A stretch of 64,000 bases of DNA. It comes from Dyella nitratireducens (GTDB taxonomy: Bacteria > Pseudomonadota > Gammaproteobacteria > Xanthomonadales > Rhodanobacteraceae). Where the stretch lies: contig NZ_BMJA01000003.1 of assembly GCF_014642835.1 (NCBI RefSeq), forward strand, positions 541,252 through 605,251. Reading direction: 5' to 3'. Of the stretch, positions 30,156-39,666 are shown piece after piece; within the stretch, counting starts at the first letter, position 1, and every line of letters starts with the position of its first letter. A program made the translations under genes and the position numbers. The notes below the pieces were generated by a model, which ran no database searches, was not told the origin of the DNA, and saw only the letters and a program-made list of their open reading frames with translations.

Positions 30156-30341
30156 ATGACCCTATCGGTAGTCGAAGATCTGATGCTGCACAACCTCTCC
30201 TGCCCCCAATGCCGGGCGGCCGAGCCATGTCTGGTTGCCGAACACATCGAGGACAGTTGGCCGCGCCGCGTAGCGCTGGAAGCCGCCTCAAGTCTGCGCA
30301 AGATCAGCACGCTGGAAGAGCAGCACGCCGTCCTGCCCTAG
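30156..30341 (+). CDS. Small CxxC protein
   Basis: A 61-aa protein, MTLSVVEDLMLHNLSCPQCRAAEPCLVAEH, with a CPQC knuckle plus one more Cys. AAGGGG about 10 nt upstream of the ATG supports this start over the upstream in-frame ATGs. It could bind zinc. No family recognised. Confidence 0.5.
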   Translation: MTLSVVEDLMLHNLSCPQCRAAEPCLVAEHIEDSWPRRVALEAASSLRKISTLEEQHAVLP

Positions 30342-30476
30342 CGAACAAACCCTAGCGAACAAAATATCGGCCCAATTTGACAGCCAGGTGGCACCCTCCG
30401 GAATGCCATATGGATGACCCCCGGCTCTATAGTCAACGGACATCCACCCTTAACAGTCTTCCAGACTGATGGCGTT

Positions 30477-30517
30477 GGCAGCGATTCTCCGCTTCTCGCT
30501 GCCGCGCCTCTTTTTTT
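30477..30517 (+). terminator. Rho-independent terminator
   Basis: GGCAGCGA...TCGCTGCC stem with an 11-nt loop, followed by GCGCCTC and seven Ts. It faces the plus strand, about 135 nt after the small CxxC gene and just beyond the 3' end of the convergent regulator gene. Confidence 0.65.
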
Positions 30518-30540
30518 GCCAGACGCCCAGTCCGCGCAGC

Positions 30541-32943
30541 TCAGAATTCAAATGCCGTGGAAGCCGCCGGCACGGGCCGATCACCGGCCAGCTGCCGTGC
30601 CATATCGTGCGACTTCTCCCAGGAATCGTTTTGCCCCAGCGCCTGGTACACGCGCGCTTCCACCCACGCTGCGCGCCAATCGGCCTGGCGCCACGAGGAA
30701 AGCTGGCCGCTGATCGCGACGGCCTGATCCACGTGCCCTGCCGCCAATAACGCCAGCGCATAGGATTTGCCGACGCTCACGATCGCTTCCGGCACACCCA
30801 GCCGATCCGCCAGCGCCATCGCCTGCTTGAGTTGGTCGAGCGCCTTGTCGTGTTCGCCATCGATCCAGGCTTGCGCAGCTTGCGCGCGCAGCACATAGAT
30901 ATGGGTCCAGTCGTTTTTGACCGGCAAGTGCGCGTCCCAATCCAGCATCGCGGCAATCTCGTGCTTGGCCTGGTCGCTCTTGCCGGCACGCTGCAGCGCT
31001 GAAATGCGGATCAGCCATGCTTCGGCGTAATCGCGCTGGTCGTCGTCCTGCAAGGCAGGAGTAAGTGCGTCGGTCGCGTACGCGGCGGCGTGCTCATTGT
31101 CGCCACGATCCAGGGCCAAACGCGCCAGGCATTTGTTGACTTCGCCACGCAGGCCCGCCTCTTTGGCAGCATCGGTTTCATCCAGCACTTGCTGGAACAA
31201 TGCGATGGCTTCGGCGGTACGCCCGTTATCGGCCAATGCAGCGCCACGCACCATCGTCAGCTCGTGGCGCATGTCATCGCCGATAAAGCCGAAATCCTTG
31301 CTTTTTTCCTCCAGCGGCCAGAAGTGATCCGTGGTGCTCAATTCATCTGGAAATTTCAGCAGCATCTGCTGCGCATAAGCCAGCCCATCCAGCGTGGACG
31401 GCAGCATCGAACGCATGCCCATGCTTACGAACTGATCGTACGCATGCTGCAGCAAGGTCACGGCCGCATCGGGTTGTGAGCGGCGCAAGGCCAAATCGCC
31501 CATGGCCTGGTCTGCCTTGGCAACGCCGACGAGGTCGCCCGCCAGGGTGTAGTTCACTCGTGCGCGACCGATATCCGCCGTTGCTTCTTCCAGCCGCCAC
31601 AAGTCGGTATGGATGTAGGAGCGAACCAGATAGGCCGTCGCGAGCGCCTCCATATCTCTTGGCCCGTGCGCAGCGCGGGCCGCTTCCAGTATCCGCACCG
31701 CCTGTTCGAGCGCCGCTTCACTGTCCGCGTTGCGACGCTGGTCGAGATAGATTTGACCAAGCACTGTAAGAATCTGGCCGCGCAGGATGGGATGCTGGTC
31801 TTCGGGCAAGCGCTTCAGCAATGCCTCGAGCCGTTGTTCGCACGAATCGTTACGCGCTTCATCGCAATCAATCGACGCCAAGGCATAGGCCAGTTCGGGC
31901 TGCTCGCGCAACGCCGGCGGCGCTTTCTCAAGCAGCTCTTTTGCCAACTGCGGCTGGCCGGCCAACCGCGTGGCGTCGACGCGCTGCATGAATTCCTCCA
32001 GCGCGTCGCCACGCGTGGACGACGGCTCGCCAGCGCCATAACCAAGCTGCGCCAATAGCAAGTCGCTGGCCGCACGGGTTGCCGCCAGCACGTCGCCGGC
32101 CGTGGATTCGGATGTCCAACTGCGGCCGTCCTTGCTTTTCGCATCCAGGTGAATGTGCCAACCATCGCCCGACAACTCCGCGCGCGGACGGATCACCAAA
32201 GCGAAGGAAGAAAGCCTGGTGTCCGACTCGTCACCGTTCTCCTTGAGCAACTCCAGCACCTCCTGGCTACTTTCGGTCGGTACCTTCGCATCGCGCAGGC
32301 GATTCGCGATCATGTCCATCATGCCCAGGTGCAGCCATTTCCAATCGTCCGGCGCCTGCACGTCGACCGGCAATACGATCGCCGCGCTGCGATTGAATTG
32401 AAAGCTGGCCTTGGCCGCCCGGCTGCTGAGCAGTTGCCAACTGGCGTAGAGCAAGGCAAACAAAAACGTGAAGAGCAGCGCTGCCAGCATGGAACGGCGC
32501 AGCGCCGGTGCTGGCGTCGGCTGGGTGGCATCGAACGTGCCGTCATGCGATGCCTGGTCGGGTACTGCGCCCTCCGTGGACACAGCCTCCAGCCGCACCA
32601 CTTGCGTCTCCAGCATCCACCGATAACCCACGCGTGGCACCGTCTTGATGCAGTGCTGTTCGGTGCCCGCATCACCGAGCGCGCGGCGCAAGCGCACGAT
32701 GGTTTGTGCAAGCAGGTTGTCGCTGACATCTGCACGCCCCCAGACGGCGGAGATCAGCTCGTCCCTTCCCACGGGACGCTCGCGGTGCTCGATCAGATAG
32801 ACCAGGCAGTCGAACGCGCTCGCCGCCAGTTCGACCGGCTCACCGTTACGGCTCAGCTCGCGCGCCAGCGGATTGAGCTGGAACTCTTCGAAGCAAAAAA
32901 CAACGGTAGCCGCCCCCTTGTCCGTCATTGTCCTTGTCTGCAT
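30541..32943 (-). CDS. CadC-like membrane regulator with TPR-type periplasmic domain (copy 1)
   Basis: An 800-aa protein. An OmpR/PhoB-type winged helix at about residues 14-112 (CFEEFQLNPLARELSRNGE, ASAFDCLVYLIEH, LLAQTIVRLRRALGD, VPRVGYRWML) comes first. One transmembrane helix (152-171) precedes about 620 residues of mostly helical, TPR-like repeats (LGQIYLDQRRNADSEAALEQAVRIL and others). There is no receiver domain, so it should be a one-component membrane-bound transcription factor like CadC/ToxR. Its target is unknown. A second copy lies 206 nt away on the same strand. The start at 32943 lacks a clear ribosome site; Met6 is an alternative. Confidence 0.88.
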   Translation of the reverse strand: MQTRTMTDKGAATVVFCFEEFQLNPLARELSRNGEPVELAASAFDCLVYLIEHRERPVGRDELISAVWGRADVSDNLLAQTIVRLRRALGDAGTEQHCIKTVPRVGYRWMLETQVVRLEAVSTEGAVPDQASHDGTFDATQPTPAPALRRSMLAALLFTFLFALLYASWQLLSSRAAKASFQFNRSAAIVLPVDVQAPDDWKWLHLGMMDMIANRLRDAKVPTESSQEVLELLKENGDESDTRLSSFALVIRPRAELSGDGWHIHLDAKSKDGRSWTSESTAGDVLAATRAASDLLLAQLGYGAGEPSSTRGDALEEFMQRVDATRLAGQPQLAKELLEKAPPALREQPELAYALASIDCDEARNDSCEQRLEALLKRLPEDQHPILRGQILTVLGQIYLDQRRNADSEAALEQAVRILEAARAAHGPRDMEALATAYLVRSYIHTDLWRLEEATADIGRARVNYTLAGDLVGVAKADQAMGDLALRRSQPDAAVTLLQHAYDQFVSMGMRSMLPSTLDGLAYAQQMLLKFPDELSTTDHFWPLEEKSKDFGFIGDDMRHELTMVRGAALADNGRTAEAIALFQQVLDETDAAKEAGLRGEVNKCLARLALDRGDNEHAAAYATDALTPALQDDDQRDYAEAWLIRISALQRAGKSDQAKHEIAAMLDWDAHLPVKNDWTHIYVLRAQAAQAWIDGEHDKALDQLKQAMALADRLGVPEAIVSVGKSYALALLAAGHVDQAVAISGQLSSWRQADWRAAWVEARVYQALGQNDSWEKSHDMARQLAGDRPVPAASTAFEF

Positions 32944-33060
32944 CGACCCATTTTTGGGGATGATACATGCCTCATGACAAGCCGGTGATGACGGTGTGCA
33001 TGCTGCCGTGGCTATTGATATGACGTTGGCATGGGTGCCTTGCTACGCCGCGATGGTTGC

Positions 33061-33134
33061 GTAGGTTGGGGTGCAAACCCCAACGTTGTCATGTATGCGG
33101 ATATAGCGATGTTGGGGTTTTCACCCCAACCTAC
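33061..33134. repeat. Family A palindromic repeat between the two CadC-like genes
   Basis: GTAGGTTGGGGTGCAAACCC pairs imperfectly with GGGTTTTCACCCCAACCTAC. It separates the paired regulator genes and may end the upstream transcript. Confidence 0.88.
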
Positions 33135-33149
33135 AAATGCCTCATCCAT

Positions 33150-35495
33150 TCAGAAAACCATCGCCAGCGATGTCTCTATGGGCCTGTCGCCTGCCAGCTT
33201 CCGTGTCTTGTTCCACGACGTCTGCGCCGGATCCCCCTGCCCCAGCGCCTGAAACACACTCGCCTCCACCTGAGCGGCACGCCAATCCACGTTGCTCCAA
33301 GTGGAAAGCTGACCACTCACCGCCGCCGCCTGATCGGTATGCCCCGCAGCCAGCAAAGCCAAGGCATAAGACTGGCCGACACCCACCATAAACTCCGGCA
33401 CACCCGACGAATCCGCCGCGGTCATGGCAAGCCTCAGCTGCGCCAGTGACTGCTCGCGCTGCCCTTCACCCCAGGCTTGCACGGCTTTCGCGCGCAGCAA
33501 CCAAATCGCCACCCAATCATCGGGTTTCGACAGGCTGGTCACCCACGCTTGCATCGCGGATACGGCGCGCCTGAGTTCATCCGTCTGGCCGGCGCGCTGC
33601 AAAGCAACGGCATGGATATAGCAAGCTTCGGCGTAATCGCGCTGGTCGTACGCCTCAAGCACCGATCCTTGCAAGGCTTTGCTTATCCATGACAGCGCGG
33701 CTCGATCATCGCCACGCTGCAACGCAAGCTTGGCCAGCAGCATGTTCGTCTCCGCACGCAGGCCAGCTTCCACATCGGCATTCGCATCGGCCAGCGTGTG
33801 CTCGAGCAGGCTGGTTGCATCCGCTGTATGGCCGTTGTCGGCCAGCGCGACAGCGCGCGTTTTGCTGAGCTGGTGACGCGTGTAGTTGTCCACAAAATCC
33901 ATATGTTTCTGGTCGAATGGCCAGAAGCGGTCGGTGGTCGCCAGTTCGTCGGTATATTGCAGCGACATTTTCTGTGCATCGGCCATCGCATCCAGCGCCG
34001 ACGAAAGCAGCTGCCGCATTCCCATGCGCTGATATTGATCGTAAGCACGCTGCAATAAAGGCAGCGCCGTACCGAACTGACCACGCTCGATGGCGATTTC
34101 GCCCATCGCGCGATCCACCCTCGCCTGGCCGACCGTATCGCCGGCCAAGGCGAAATTGATACGGGCGCGGCCGAGATCGGCACTCGCTTCGTCCAACTTG
34201 CCCTGGTAATTCTCCAGGTGGGAACGATCCAGATAGGCCTCGGCGAGTGCATCGGCGTCCTTCTGGCCCTGCAGCAGCCGCACCGCTTCGTCGAGCGCCG
34301 TTTCTCCTTTATCCAACTGATCCCTGCGCCGATAGGGAAACCATAGCGCCGTGAGCACCTTGCCGCGCAACACTGGCTGGGTGGCAGGAGACAGTTGCTT
34401 GCGCAGATCGGTCAGCGATGTTTCGCACGCGTCGATATTCCCTTCCACGCAATAAAGCTGAGCCTGCGCAAAGGCCAGTTCGGGTGTATGGCGCAGCGGC
34501 GGCGGCGCCTTGTCGATCAGCTGATGGGCAAGCTGAGGCTGCCCCGCCAGCTGCGCGGCTTGAACACGTAACAGATATTCCTGCTGCGATTCGCCGCCAC
34601 CTGCCATGTTCCCGGGCTCGGCATTGAAGCCAAGCTGCGCCAGCAGCAGATCGCTGGCTGCGCGCGCGGCGGCCAGCACATCCTCGGATGAGGATTCTGC
34701 CTGCCAATCGCGACCATCCTTGGCCTTGGCATCCAGATGTACATGCCACCGGTTATCGGACAGCGCGACGCGTGGCGTCACCACCAGCGCAAATGGCGCC
34801 AACTGAGCGCTGGTCGCCGTGTCTGCCTGCTTGAGCATGTTGAGCACGTCCCGGCTGTTCTCGGTCGGCACCTGGGCTTGACGCAGCTGCATGGAGATCA
34901 GATCCATCAGCCCAAGATGCAGCCATTGCCAGTCGTCGGATGCCTGCACCTCGACCGGCAGCACGATGGCCGTACCCTGGTTGAAATGCATCGGCGAATG
35001 CGCCTGCCTGGGCTGCGAGAACTGCCAAACCACGTAGCCGGTCGCAACGATCAAGGTAAGCGCCAGCGCCAGCAAGAACGGGCGCCGCACGCGTTGCTCA
35101 GGCGCGTCGACAACGATGGCGCCTGCATCATCCGATTCCGGCTCCGGCACAGGCATCGTCGACCCGGCAGACTGGACCTCCACCGAGGTCTCCAGCATCC
35201 AGCGATAGCCCACGCGCGCCATCGTTTTGATGCAGCGTTGCTCGGTGCCCGCATCGCCCAACGCACGCCGCAAGCGCACGATGGTTTGCGCAAGCAGGTT
35301 GTCGCTGACGTCCGCGCGTCCCCACACCGCGGAAATAAGTTCGTCCCGACCTACCGGGCGCTCGCGGTGTTCGATCAGATAGACCAGGCAGTCGAACGCG
35401 CTCGCTGCCAAGACGACCGGTTCATCGTTTCGGCGCAATTCCCTGGTAAGAGGATTGAGCGAGAAATCGCCGAAATAGTAAACGTGGGTCCCCAT
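33150..35495 (-). CDS. CadC-like membrane regulator with TPR-type periplasmic domain (copy 2)
   Basis: A 781-aa paralogue of the neighbouring gene, started at the ATG at 35495 (MGTHVYYFGDFSLNPL); the open frame begins 7 codons earlier. The winged-helix region is almost identical to copy 1 (the stretch from AASAFDCLVYL to RALGDAGTEQ is unchanged), while the periplasmic part is clearly diverged (for example MHFNQGTAIVLPVEVQASDDWQWLHLG against FNRSAAIVLPVDVQAPDDWKWLHLG). One transmembrane helix lies near residues 142-160. The same DNA-binding surface with different sensor domains suggests shared targets and different signals. Confidence 0.88.
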   Translation of the reverse strand: MGTHVYYFGDFSLNPLTRELRRNDEPVVLAASAFDCLVYLIEHRERPVGRDELISAVWGRADVSDNLLAQTIVRLRRALGDAGTEQRCIKTMARVGYRWMLETSVEVQSAGSTMPVPEPESDDAGAIVVDAPEQRVRRPFLLALALTLIVATGYVVWQFSQPRQAHSPMHFNQGTAIVLPVEVQASDDWQWLHLGLMDLISMQLRQAQVPTENSRDVLNMLKQADTATSAQLAPFALVVTPRVALSDNRWHVHLDAKAKDGRDWQAESSSEDVLAAARAASDLLLAQLGFNAEPGNMAGGGESQQEYLLRVQAAQLAGQPQLAHQLIDKAPPPLRHTPELAFAQAQLYCVEGNIDACETSLTDLRKQLSPATQPVLRGKVLTALWFPYRRRDQLDKGETALDEAVRLLQGQKDADALAEAYLDRSHLENYQGKLDEASADLGRARINFALAGDTVGQARVDRAMGEIAIERGQFGTALPLLQRAYDQYQRMGMRQLLSSALDAMADAQKMSLQYTDELATTDRFWPFDQKHMDFVDNYTRHQLSKTRAVALADNGHTADATSLLEHTLADANADVEAGLRAETNMLLAKLALQRGDDRAALSWISKALQGSVLEAYDQRDYAEACYIHAVALQRAGQTDELRRAVSAMQAWVTSLSKPDDWVAIWLLRAKAVQAWGEGQREQSLAQLRLAMTAADSSGVPEFMVGVGQSYALALLAAGHTDQAAAVSGQLSTWSNVDWRAAQVEASVFQALGQGDPAQTSWNKTRKLAGDRPIETSLAMVF

Positions 35496-35599
35496 GGCCT
35501 GAAGTCTACCATCCACGGATCACGCCCCTTGTTTCATACGGTGCGACTGCCACGTTGCCTCGTCGCCGAAGCGCCTTGCTGCGGCGACATCGCATAGCT

Positions 35600-37789
35600 T
35601 TATAAATAGCGTGTCCAGGTAATCGTGCTGGTATTGCTGCCATTGGAACCCGCCGTGGCCGAGGTACAACTCTGCATGCACGGTACGGTGCCTGGTTTGT
35701 AGGTGCCGGGCAGCTGATTCATGTTCATCAGCGTGGCGCCGCTGATGTTGTTCGGCGTGTTGTCGTTCGGGTTCTGCGCAGCCGCGGTGATCGAACCGTT
35801 GATGGTGGTGCTGCCGCCGGTATTGAGCACGTTGCCGGCCATCACGCTGCCGTTGATCACCGAGCTCGCACCCACGTTGATATCGCCGCCGGAGAACGTG
35901 CCGTCGACATAGCCGCCGGCCAGCAAGGCGACGTTACCGATCGAATTGTCGAACAGCTGCTTGTTGGCGGTATCGCACAGATTGGTCGGATACATGCCGG
36001 CGAAATCCGCTTGCTGTGTCGCGTCCAAGGTGAGTCCTGCGGGCGTGACGTTGGCGCACATTTCGTCGTAGCCGGCGTAATTCGGTGCATCGATGCGAAA
36101 CGCACCAGCGGTGTTGATGTTGCCGGTGGCAATCGCCGTATCGAGGTAGTAGCCGCCGTTGAAATCGAGATCGCCCTGGAACCACAGGATGCCGCGCGCC
36201 AGGCTCTTGCCGCTGAGGGTCCACACACCATTGTTATAGGAGAAGCAATTGTTCTCTTCCGATTGGCCCTGGCAAATCGTATGCGCCGGCGTCACCGGCT
36301 CCAGGCATTGACCGATACCGTTGTTCACGCTATTGGGAACCAGCTTGGTGCACAGAAAATCCTCGTAGCCGCGCCAGGGCGCTCCATTCAAGGATGAGCC
36401 CGGATACCAGCCCAGGTAATACGTGCCGTTAGGAATATTGGCGACATTCGACACCGTTACCTGGATGGCGCCTTGCACGAACTGAAACTGATAGTTGGCG
36501 AGCGATTGCAATGCGTAAGCGTCGATGCCTGGCTGGGAAATCGTGACCGGCGGCAGCGGCGTAATGGTAATGGTCGGTACGGTCACGACATAGCCGGACT
36601 GCTGCGTAACGGTGAACCCCGAAGAACGATTCAAAACGTTGTTGAACTTGCCACCGATCGTCGCCGAACCGGGCTGCCAACTATTGAGCGTGAGATCGCC
36701 GCCGGCCTTGATCGTTGTGCTCTCGCCGTCGTTGACGTTGTCGAACACATTGCCTGGCGTCGTAACGGTTGCCACGCCAGCGCCGTTCAAGGTGACATTG
36801 CCACCGGCGGTGATGCTGGTCTGGTTGTTACCACCGTCATAGATCACATTGCCATTGGCCTGGATGGTGGAAACACTACCGCCCGATCCCGTCCAATCGA
36901 CGTTGCCCTGAGTGGTGATGGTACCGATCTTCACGCCGCCGGCCGGCACGTTGACGTCGCCAATCGCGGTGACACTGGTGGCATTGCCGCCATTGAAAGT
37001 CACCGACCCGTTGGCCTGGATGACGAACGGATTGGCGCCGCCGTCGATGGTGACGTTGCCCAATGCATTGATCAGATCGGCACTCGCGGCGCCCGTCACC
37101 GTAACATCGCCATTGGCATAAATCTGATTGACGTGAATACCGCTGCCCACCGTCACGTTGCCGGTGGAGCGGATGCTGTTGACGCCCGTGATCGTGGCAT
37201 TGTCCAGTGTCACGTTGCCCTGCACGTTCAAGTTGGCGTTCTGCGCGCCACCAAGCACGGTGATGCCGCCGGTAAGATTCAAATCCTTGTAGAAGTTGAG
37301 CGTGTCGACATTGACGGAAGCATTCCCGTTGCTGTTGTTGCTGCCGGTTCCCTTGGTCGCATTCGGCGTGACGTTATAGACCACCTGCAGGGTGGCCTTG
37401 CTGGCGGCTGGCGTTCCCGTGGCCGCGCCGGCCGTGATGTTCGCCACCACCTGGTAGGTCGTACCGCTTGTACCCGAGCTGGACGACGTCGGCTTGATGT
37501 TGAGAATGGTGACGGTCATGTCATCGCCAGAAACCTGCAACGGGCCGGATTTCAACGTGGCCATGTTCGCCGCGGCGAGATAGCGGCGCACCACTTCCGC
37601 ATCCATCCAGGTGGAACCTTGCGCAGGCGTGATCGAGTGCAGGCTGAGCTGCCCTTCCTGCGAGCTGCGCACAGTGTGCACCACGCCCATGGTGGTGACG
37701 GTCATCGCCAAACCCACCAGCAAGACCAGCAGCAGGTTCATCACGCCTCGCTGGCGCGACGGCGAGACGTGTTGCTTGGCACGTCGCAT
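35600..37789 (-). CDS. Giant PilX-like pilus-assembly protein with beta-repeat domain
   Basis: A 729-aa protein from the ATG at 37789, which overlaps the pilW stop by 1 nt (TAATG). The N-terminus SRQRGVMNLLLVLLVGLAMTV looks like a prepilin leader with cleavage after Gly, but Glu at mature position 5 is missing. After a pilin-like stalk (to about residue 130) come about 200 residues of repeats of the type ANGNVTxxGG (GNVTLDNATI, GDVTVTGAAS, GSVTFNGGNA), likely a beta-helix as in bactofilin-like or DUF7305-type PilX proteins. A cysteine-containing C-terminal domain follows. It is last in the minor-pilin operon where pilX/pilY1 would be expected; no pilY1 is present. Confidence 0.75.
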   Translation of the reverse strand: MRRAKQHVSPSRQRGVMNLLLVLLVGLAMTVTTMGVVHTVRSSQEGQLSLHSITPAQGSTWMDAEVVRRYLAAANMATLKSGPLQVSGDDMTVTILNIKPTSSSSGTSGTTYQVVANITAGAATGTPAASKATLQVVYNVTPNATKGTGSNNSNGNASVNVDTLNFYKDLNLTGGITVLGGAQNANLNVQGNVTLDNATITGVNSIRSTGNVTVGSGIHVNQIYANGDVTVTGAASADLINALGNVTIDGGANPFVIQANGSVTFNGGNATSVTAIGDVNVPAGGVKIGTITTQGNVDWTGSGGSVSTIQANGNVIYDGGNNQTSITAGGNVTLNGAGVATVTTPGNVFDNVNDGESTTIKAGGDLTLNSWQPGSATIGGKFNNVLNRSSGFTVTQQSGYVVTVPTITITPLPPVTISQPGIDAYALQSLANYQFQFVQGAIQVTVSNVANIPNGTYYLGWYPGSSLNGAPWRGYEDFLCTKLVPNSVNNGIGQCLEPVTPAHTICQGQSEENNCFSYNNGVWTLSGKSLARGILWFQGDLDFNGGYYLDTAIATGNINTAGAFRIDAPNYAGYDEMCANVTPAGLTLDATQQADFAGMYPTNLCDTANKQLFDNSIGNVALLAGGYVDGTFSGGDINVGASSVINGSVMAGNVLNTGGSTTINGSITAAAQNPNDNTPNNISGATLMNMNQLPGTYKPGTVPCMQSCTSATAGSNGSNTSTITWTRYL

Positions 37790-38739
37790 TAGTTGGTTCC
37801 TTGCTGCTGGAAATTGGGCAGGCATACCGAGAAGGTCGGCACGTTGGTGACGGCGGAGCTGGTTGACGTGGCGCTGGTGGACGAACCGGCGGGGTTGTCA
37901 CCGGAAGATCCGGAGGAACCCGATGAACCGCCGGAGGAACCGGAAGAACCTGATCCACCGTTCCCGTTGCCCTTGTCGGCGCCGTAGTCGTTGCCCTGGC
38001 CGTTGTCGCTGTGTTGGCTACCGTCGCCTGAATTGCTCGAACCGCTGCTCGAATCGCCGGAACTGCCGGGAAGATTGGTCTGCCCACTGTTCGCCTGCTG
38101 TTGCGTCGGCAGGTAATAACTCAGCTGCAGGCTGCTGCCTGACGTGGTCTGCTGCTGATAAGGCCAGCAACTGCCCGCGTTGGCCTGGAACATCGACAGT
38201 GGCCCCAGGCTTTTTGTCGGTGCAAGCTGCTGGGGTTTCCATGTCACGCTCTGCCAATTGGCGGCGCTCTTGCAACTCGTCGGCGGCAGTAACTGCAGAC
38301 CGTCCGCGGTGACGATCAGCCCTTCGCACATATAGCCCGCAGGATCGATCGTGCCAGTTGCCGCCGTGGGGTTGAAGCCCCAAATCACCGCATTGCCGTT
38401 GGCCGCCGCGCTGTAGGAGGTCAACGCAGTGCCCTTGAGCTTGCTATCGGTCGTCAACGTGGCATTGCTCAACACCACCAGGTCAGTACCCACCGCGGCT
38501 CCGGCAATGCCAAAGCCCGCCTGCTGGATTTCCTCCTGCGCGGCCAGCGAACTGGTCGCCACCTGCCCATCGCGCAAGGATTGTTCGTTGATACTGCGCG
38601 CTTCGGTAACCAGGTTGCGATAAAGCGTCAGCATGGCAGCGATGCTGATCAGCCCGACGGCCAAACCCACCAGCGTGCTGATCAGAGTGAAACCGGTAGA
38701 CCGCCCGCGTGCAGCGATCAGCTTTGCTTGGTAGCGCAT
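37789..38739 (-). CDS. pilW: Type IV minor pilin PilW-like
   Basis: A 316-aa protein started at the ATG at 38739, upstream of the prepilin motif GRSTGFTLISTLVGLAVGLISIAAMLTLYRNL (class III leader, Ser rather than Glu at position 5). The C-terminal third holds a Ser/Gly/Asn-rich tract of about 70 residues (GDSSSGSSNSGDGSQ...) before a Cys-containing end. PilW-type minor pilins prime pilus assembly. It overlaps pilV upstream by 22 nt and the giant PilX-like gene by 1 nt. Confidence 0.8.
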   Translation of the reverse strand: MRYQAKLIAARGRSTGFTLISTLVGLAVGLISIAAMLTLYRNLVTEARSINEQSLRDGQVATSSLAAQEEIQQAGFGIAGAAVGTDLVVLSNATLTTDSKLKGTALTSYSAAANGNAVIWGFNPTAATGTIDPAGYMCEGLIVTADGLQLLPPTSCKSAANWQSVTWKPQQLAPTKSLGPLSMFQANAGSCWPYQQQTTSGSSLQLSYYLPTQQQANSGQTNLPGSSGDSSSGSSNSGDGSQHSDNGQGNDYGADKGNGNGGSGSSGSSGGSSGSSGSSGDNPAGSSTSATSTSSAVTNVPTFSVCLPNFQQQGTN

Positions 38740-39167
38740 GCCGTCACTCCCGTCGCAATGGCAGAGGCGTCCGTTCCCACCACGATAGAGCCGTCGAAAG
38801 CCGTGTTGCTCTGAGGAATGCACAACACCACGCTGGAAGGCTGCGTCACGGCAATGCCGCCCACGGTGATCGAGCTGCCCGGGAGACACTGCACTTGTAC
38901 GGGATACGACGTATTAGTCAGCGGCAAGGTGATCTTGGCTTGGGCGTTGTTGGCCTGTCCCGGGCAAAGCGTCGATCCGTATTGCTGCAGCAGCAAGCGC
39001 ATCTGGCTCGCCGCCACGCCGTCGACACGCGTGTTTTTTGCGCTCACCGTCATGCGGCCCACCGCGTAGGCCGTACCTGCGCCAATGAAACCCATCACGA
39101 GTACGCTGATCAATGCTTCCAGCAACACGTCGCCGCGTTGCGACCTTGGTTTACGGCTGAAATACAT
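38718..39167 (-). CDS. pilV: Type IV minor pilin PilV-like
   Basis: A 149-aa protein from the ATG at 39167, which has the strong ribosome site GGAGGAGG. The leader SQRGDVLLEALISVLVMGFIGAGTAYAVGRM has Gly at -1 and Glu at +5. The globular part has three cysteines. It overlaps fimT by 17 nt and pilW by 22 nt, so the genes are tightly coupled. Confidence 0.82.
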   Translation of the reverse strand: MYFSRKPRSQRGDVLLEALISVLVMGFIGAGTAYAVGRMTVSAKNTRVDGVAASQMRLLLQQYGSTLCPGQANNAQAKITLPLTNTSYPVQVQCLPGSSITVGGIAVTQPSSVVLCIPQSNTAFDGSIVVGTDASAIATGVTACATKQS

Positions 39168-39663
39168 TGAATGCCTCCTCCGAACCAACATTGACGTCAA
39201 CGTATGCGTGGTTTGGCGATGCCTGCATGCACGAGAGGCCGGACAACGACGTCACCAGCAACACCCCTCGCTCGTTATAGGCCGCGCATTGGAACGGAAT
39301 ATTCGTATTGGTCAGCACGACCGACGCATCCGACGAAATTTGCTGCGTCCAGTCGGACTGGTTGGTGCAAGCAATCTGCTTGTTCGTATCCGCACCGACG
39401 ACACTCAGTTGCTGTCCGATCAAGCACACGGCAGCGGCCGGCAAGCTCTGGTCGGTCAACGCTTGCGGATTGCGCAGCGCCAGTGCTTTCGCGCGCCCCA
39501 GCGCTTCGGCCAGCTTGCCTGCGCTGTCACGCTGATGCGCGGACTGCACCCATTCACGCGCCAGCGGCACGCCCAATGTGAGAAGAAAGGCCACCAATCC
39601 GATGACCACCATCAGCTCGATCAGCGAGAAGCCGAGCGCTACGCCCCTGTTGCGTATCGTCAT
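39151..39663 (-). CDS. fimT: Type IV minor pilin FimT/GspH-like
   Basis: A 170-aa protein with the prepilin motif ALGFSLIELMVVIGLVAFLLTLGVPLA (Gly-Phe cleavage site, Glu at +5) and the GspH/FimT-type helix RDSAGKLAEALGRAKALALRN. It is 3 nt downstream of pilE and overlaps pilV. It is probably one of the initiating minor pilins. Confidence 0.85.
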   Translation of the reverse strand: MTIRNRGVALGFSLIELMVVIGLVAFLLTLGVPLAREWVQSAHQRDSAGKLAEALGRAKALALRNPQALTDQSLPAAAVCLIGQQLSVVGADTNKQIACTNQSDWTQQISSDASVVLTNTNIPFQCAAYNERGVLLVTSLSGLSCMQASPNHAYVDVNVGSEEAFNVFQP

Positions 39664-39666
39664 GGC

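Noticed and set aside
36473-37792. 439-aa plus-strand open frame
   Set aside because: Antisense to the PilX-like gene; no signal peptide or domain.
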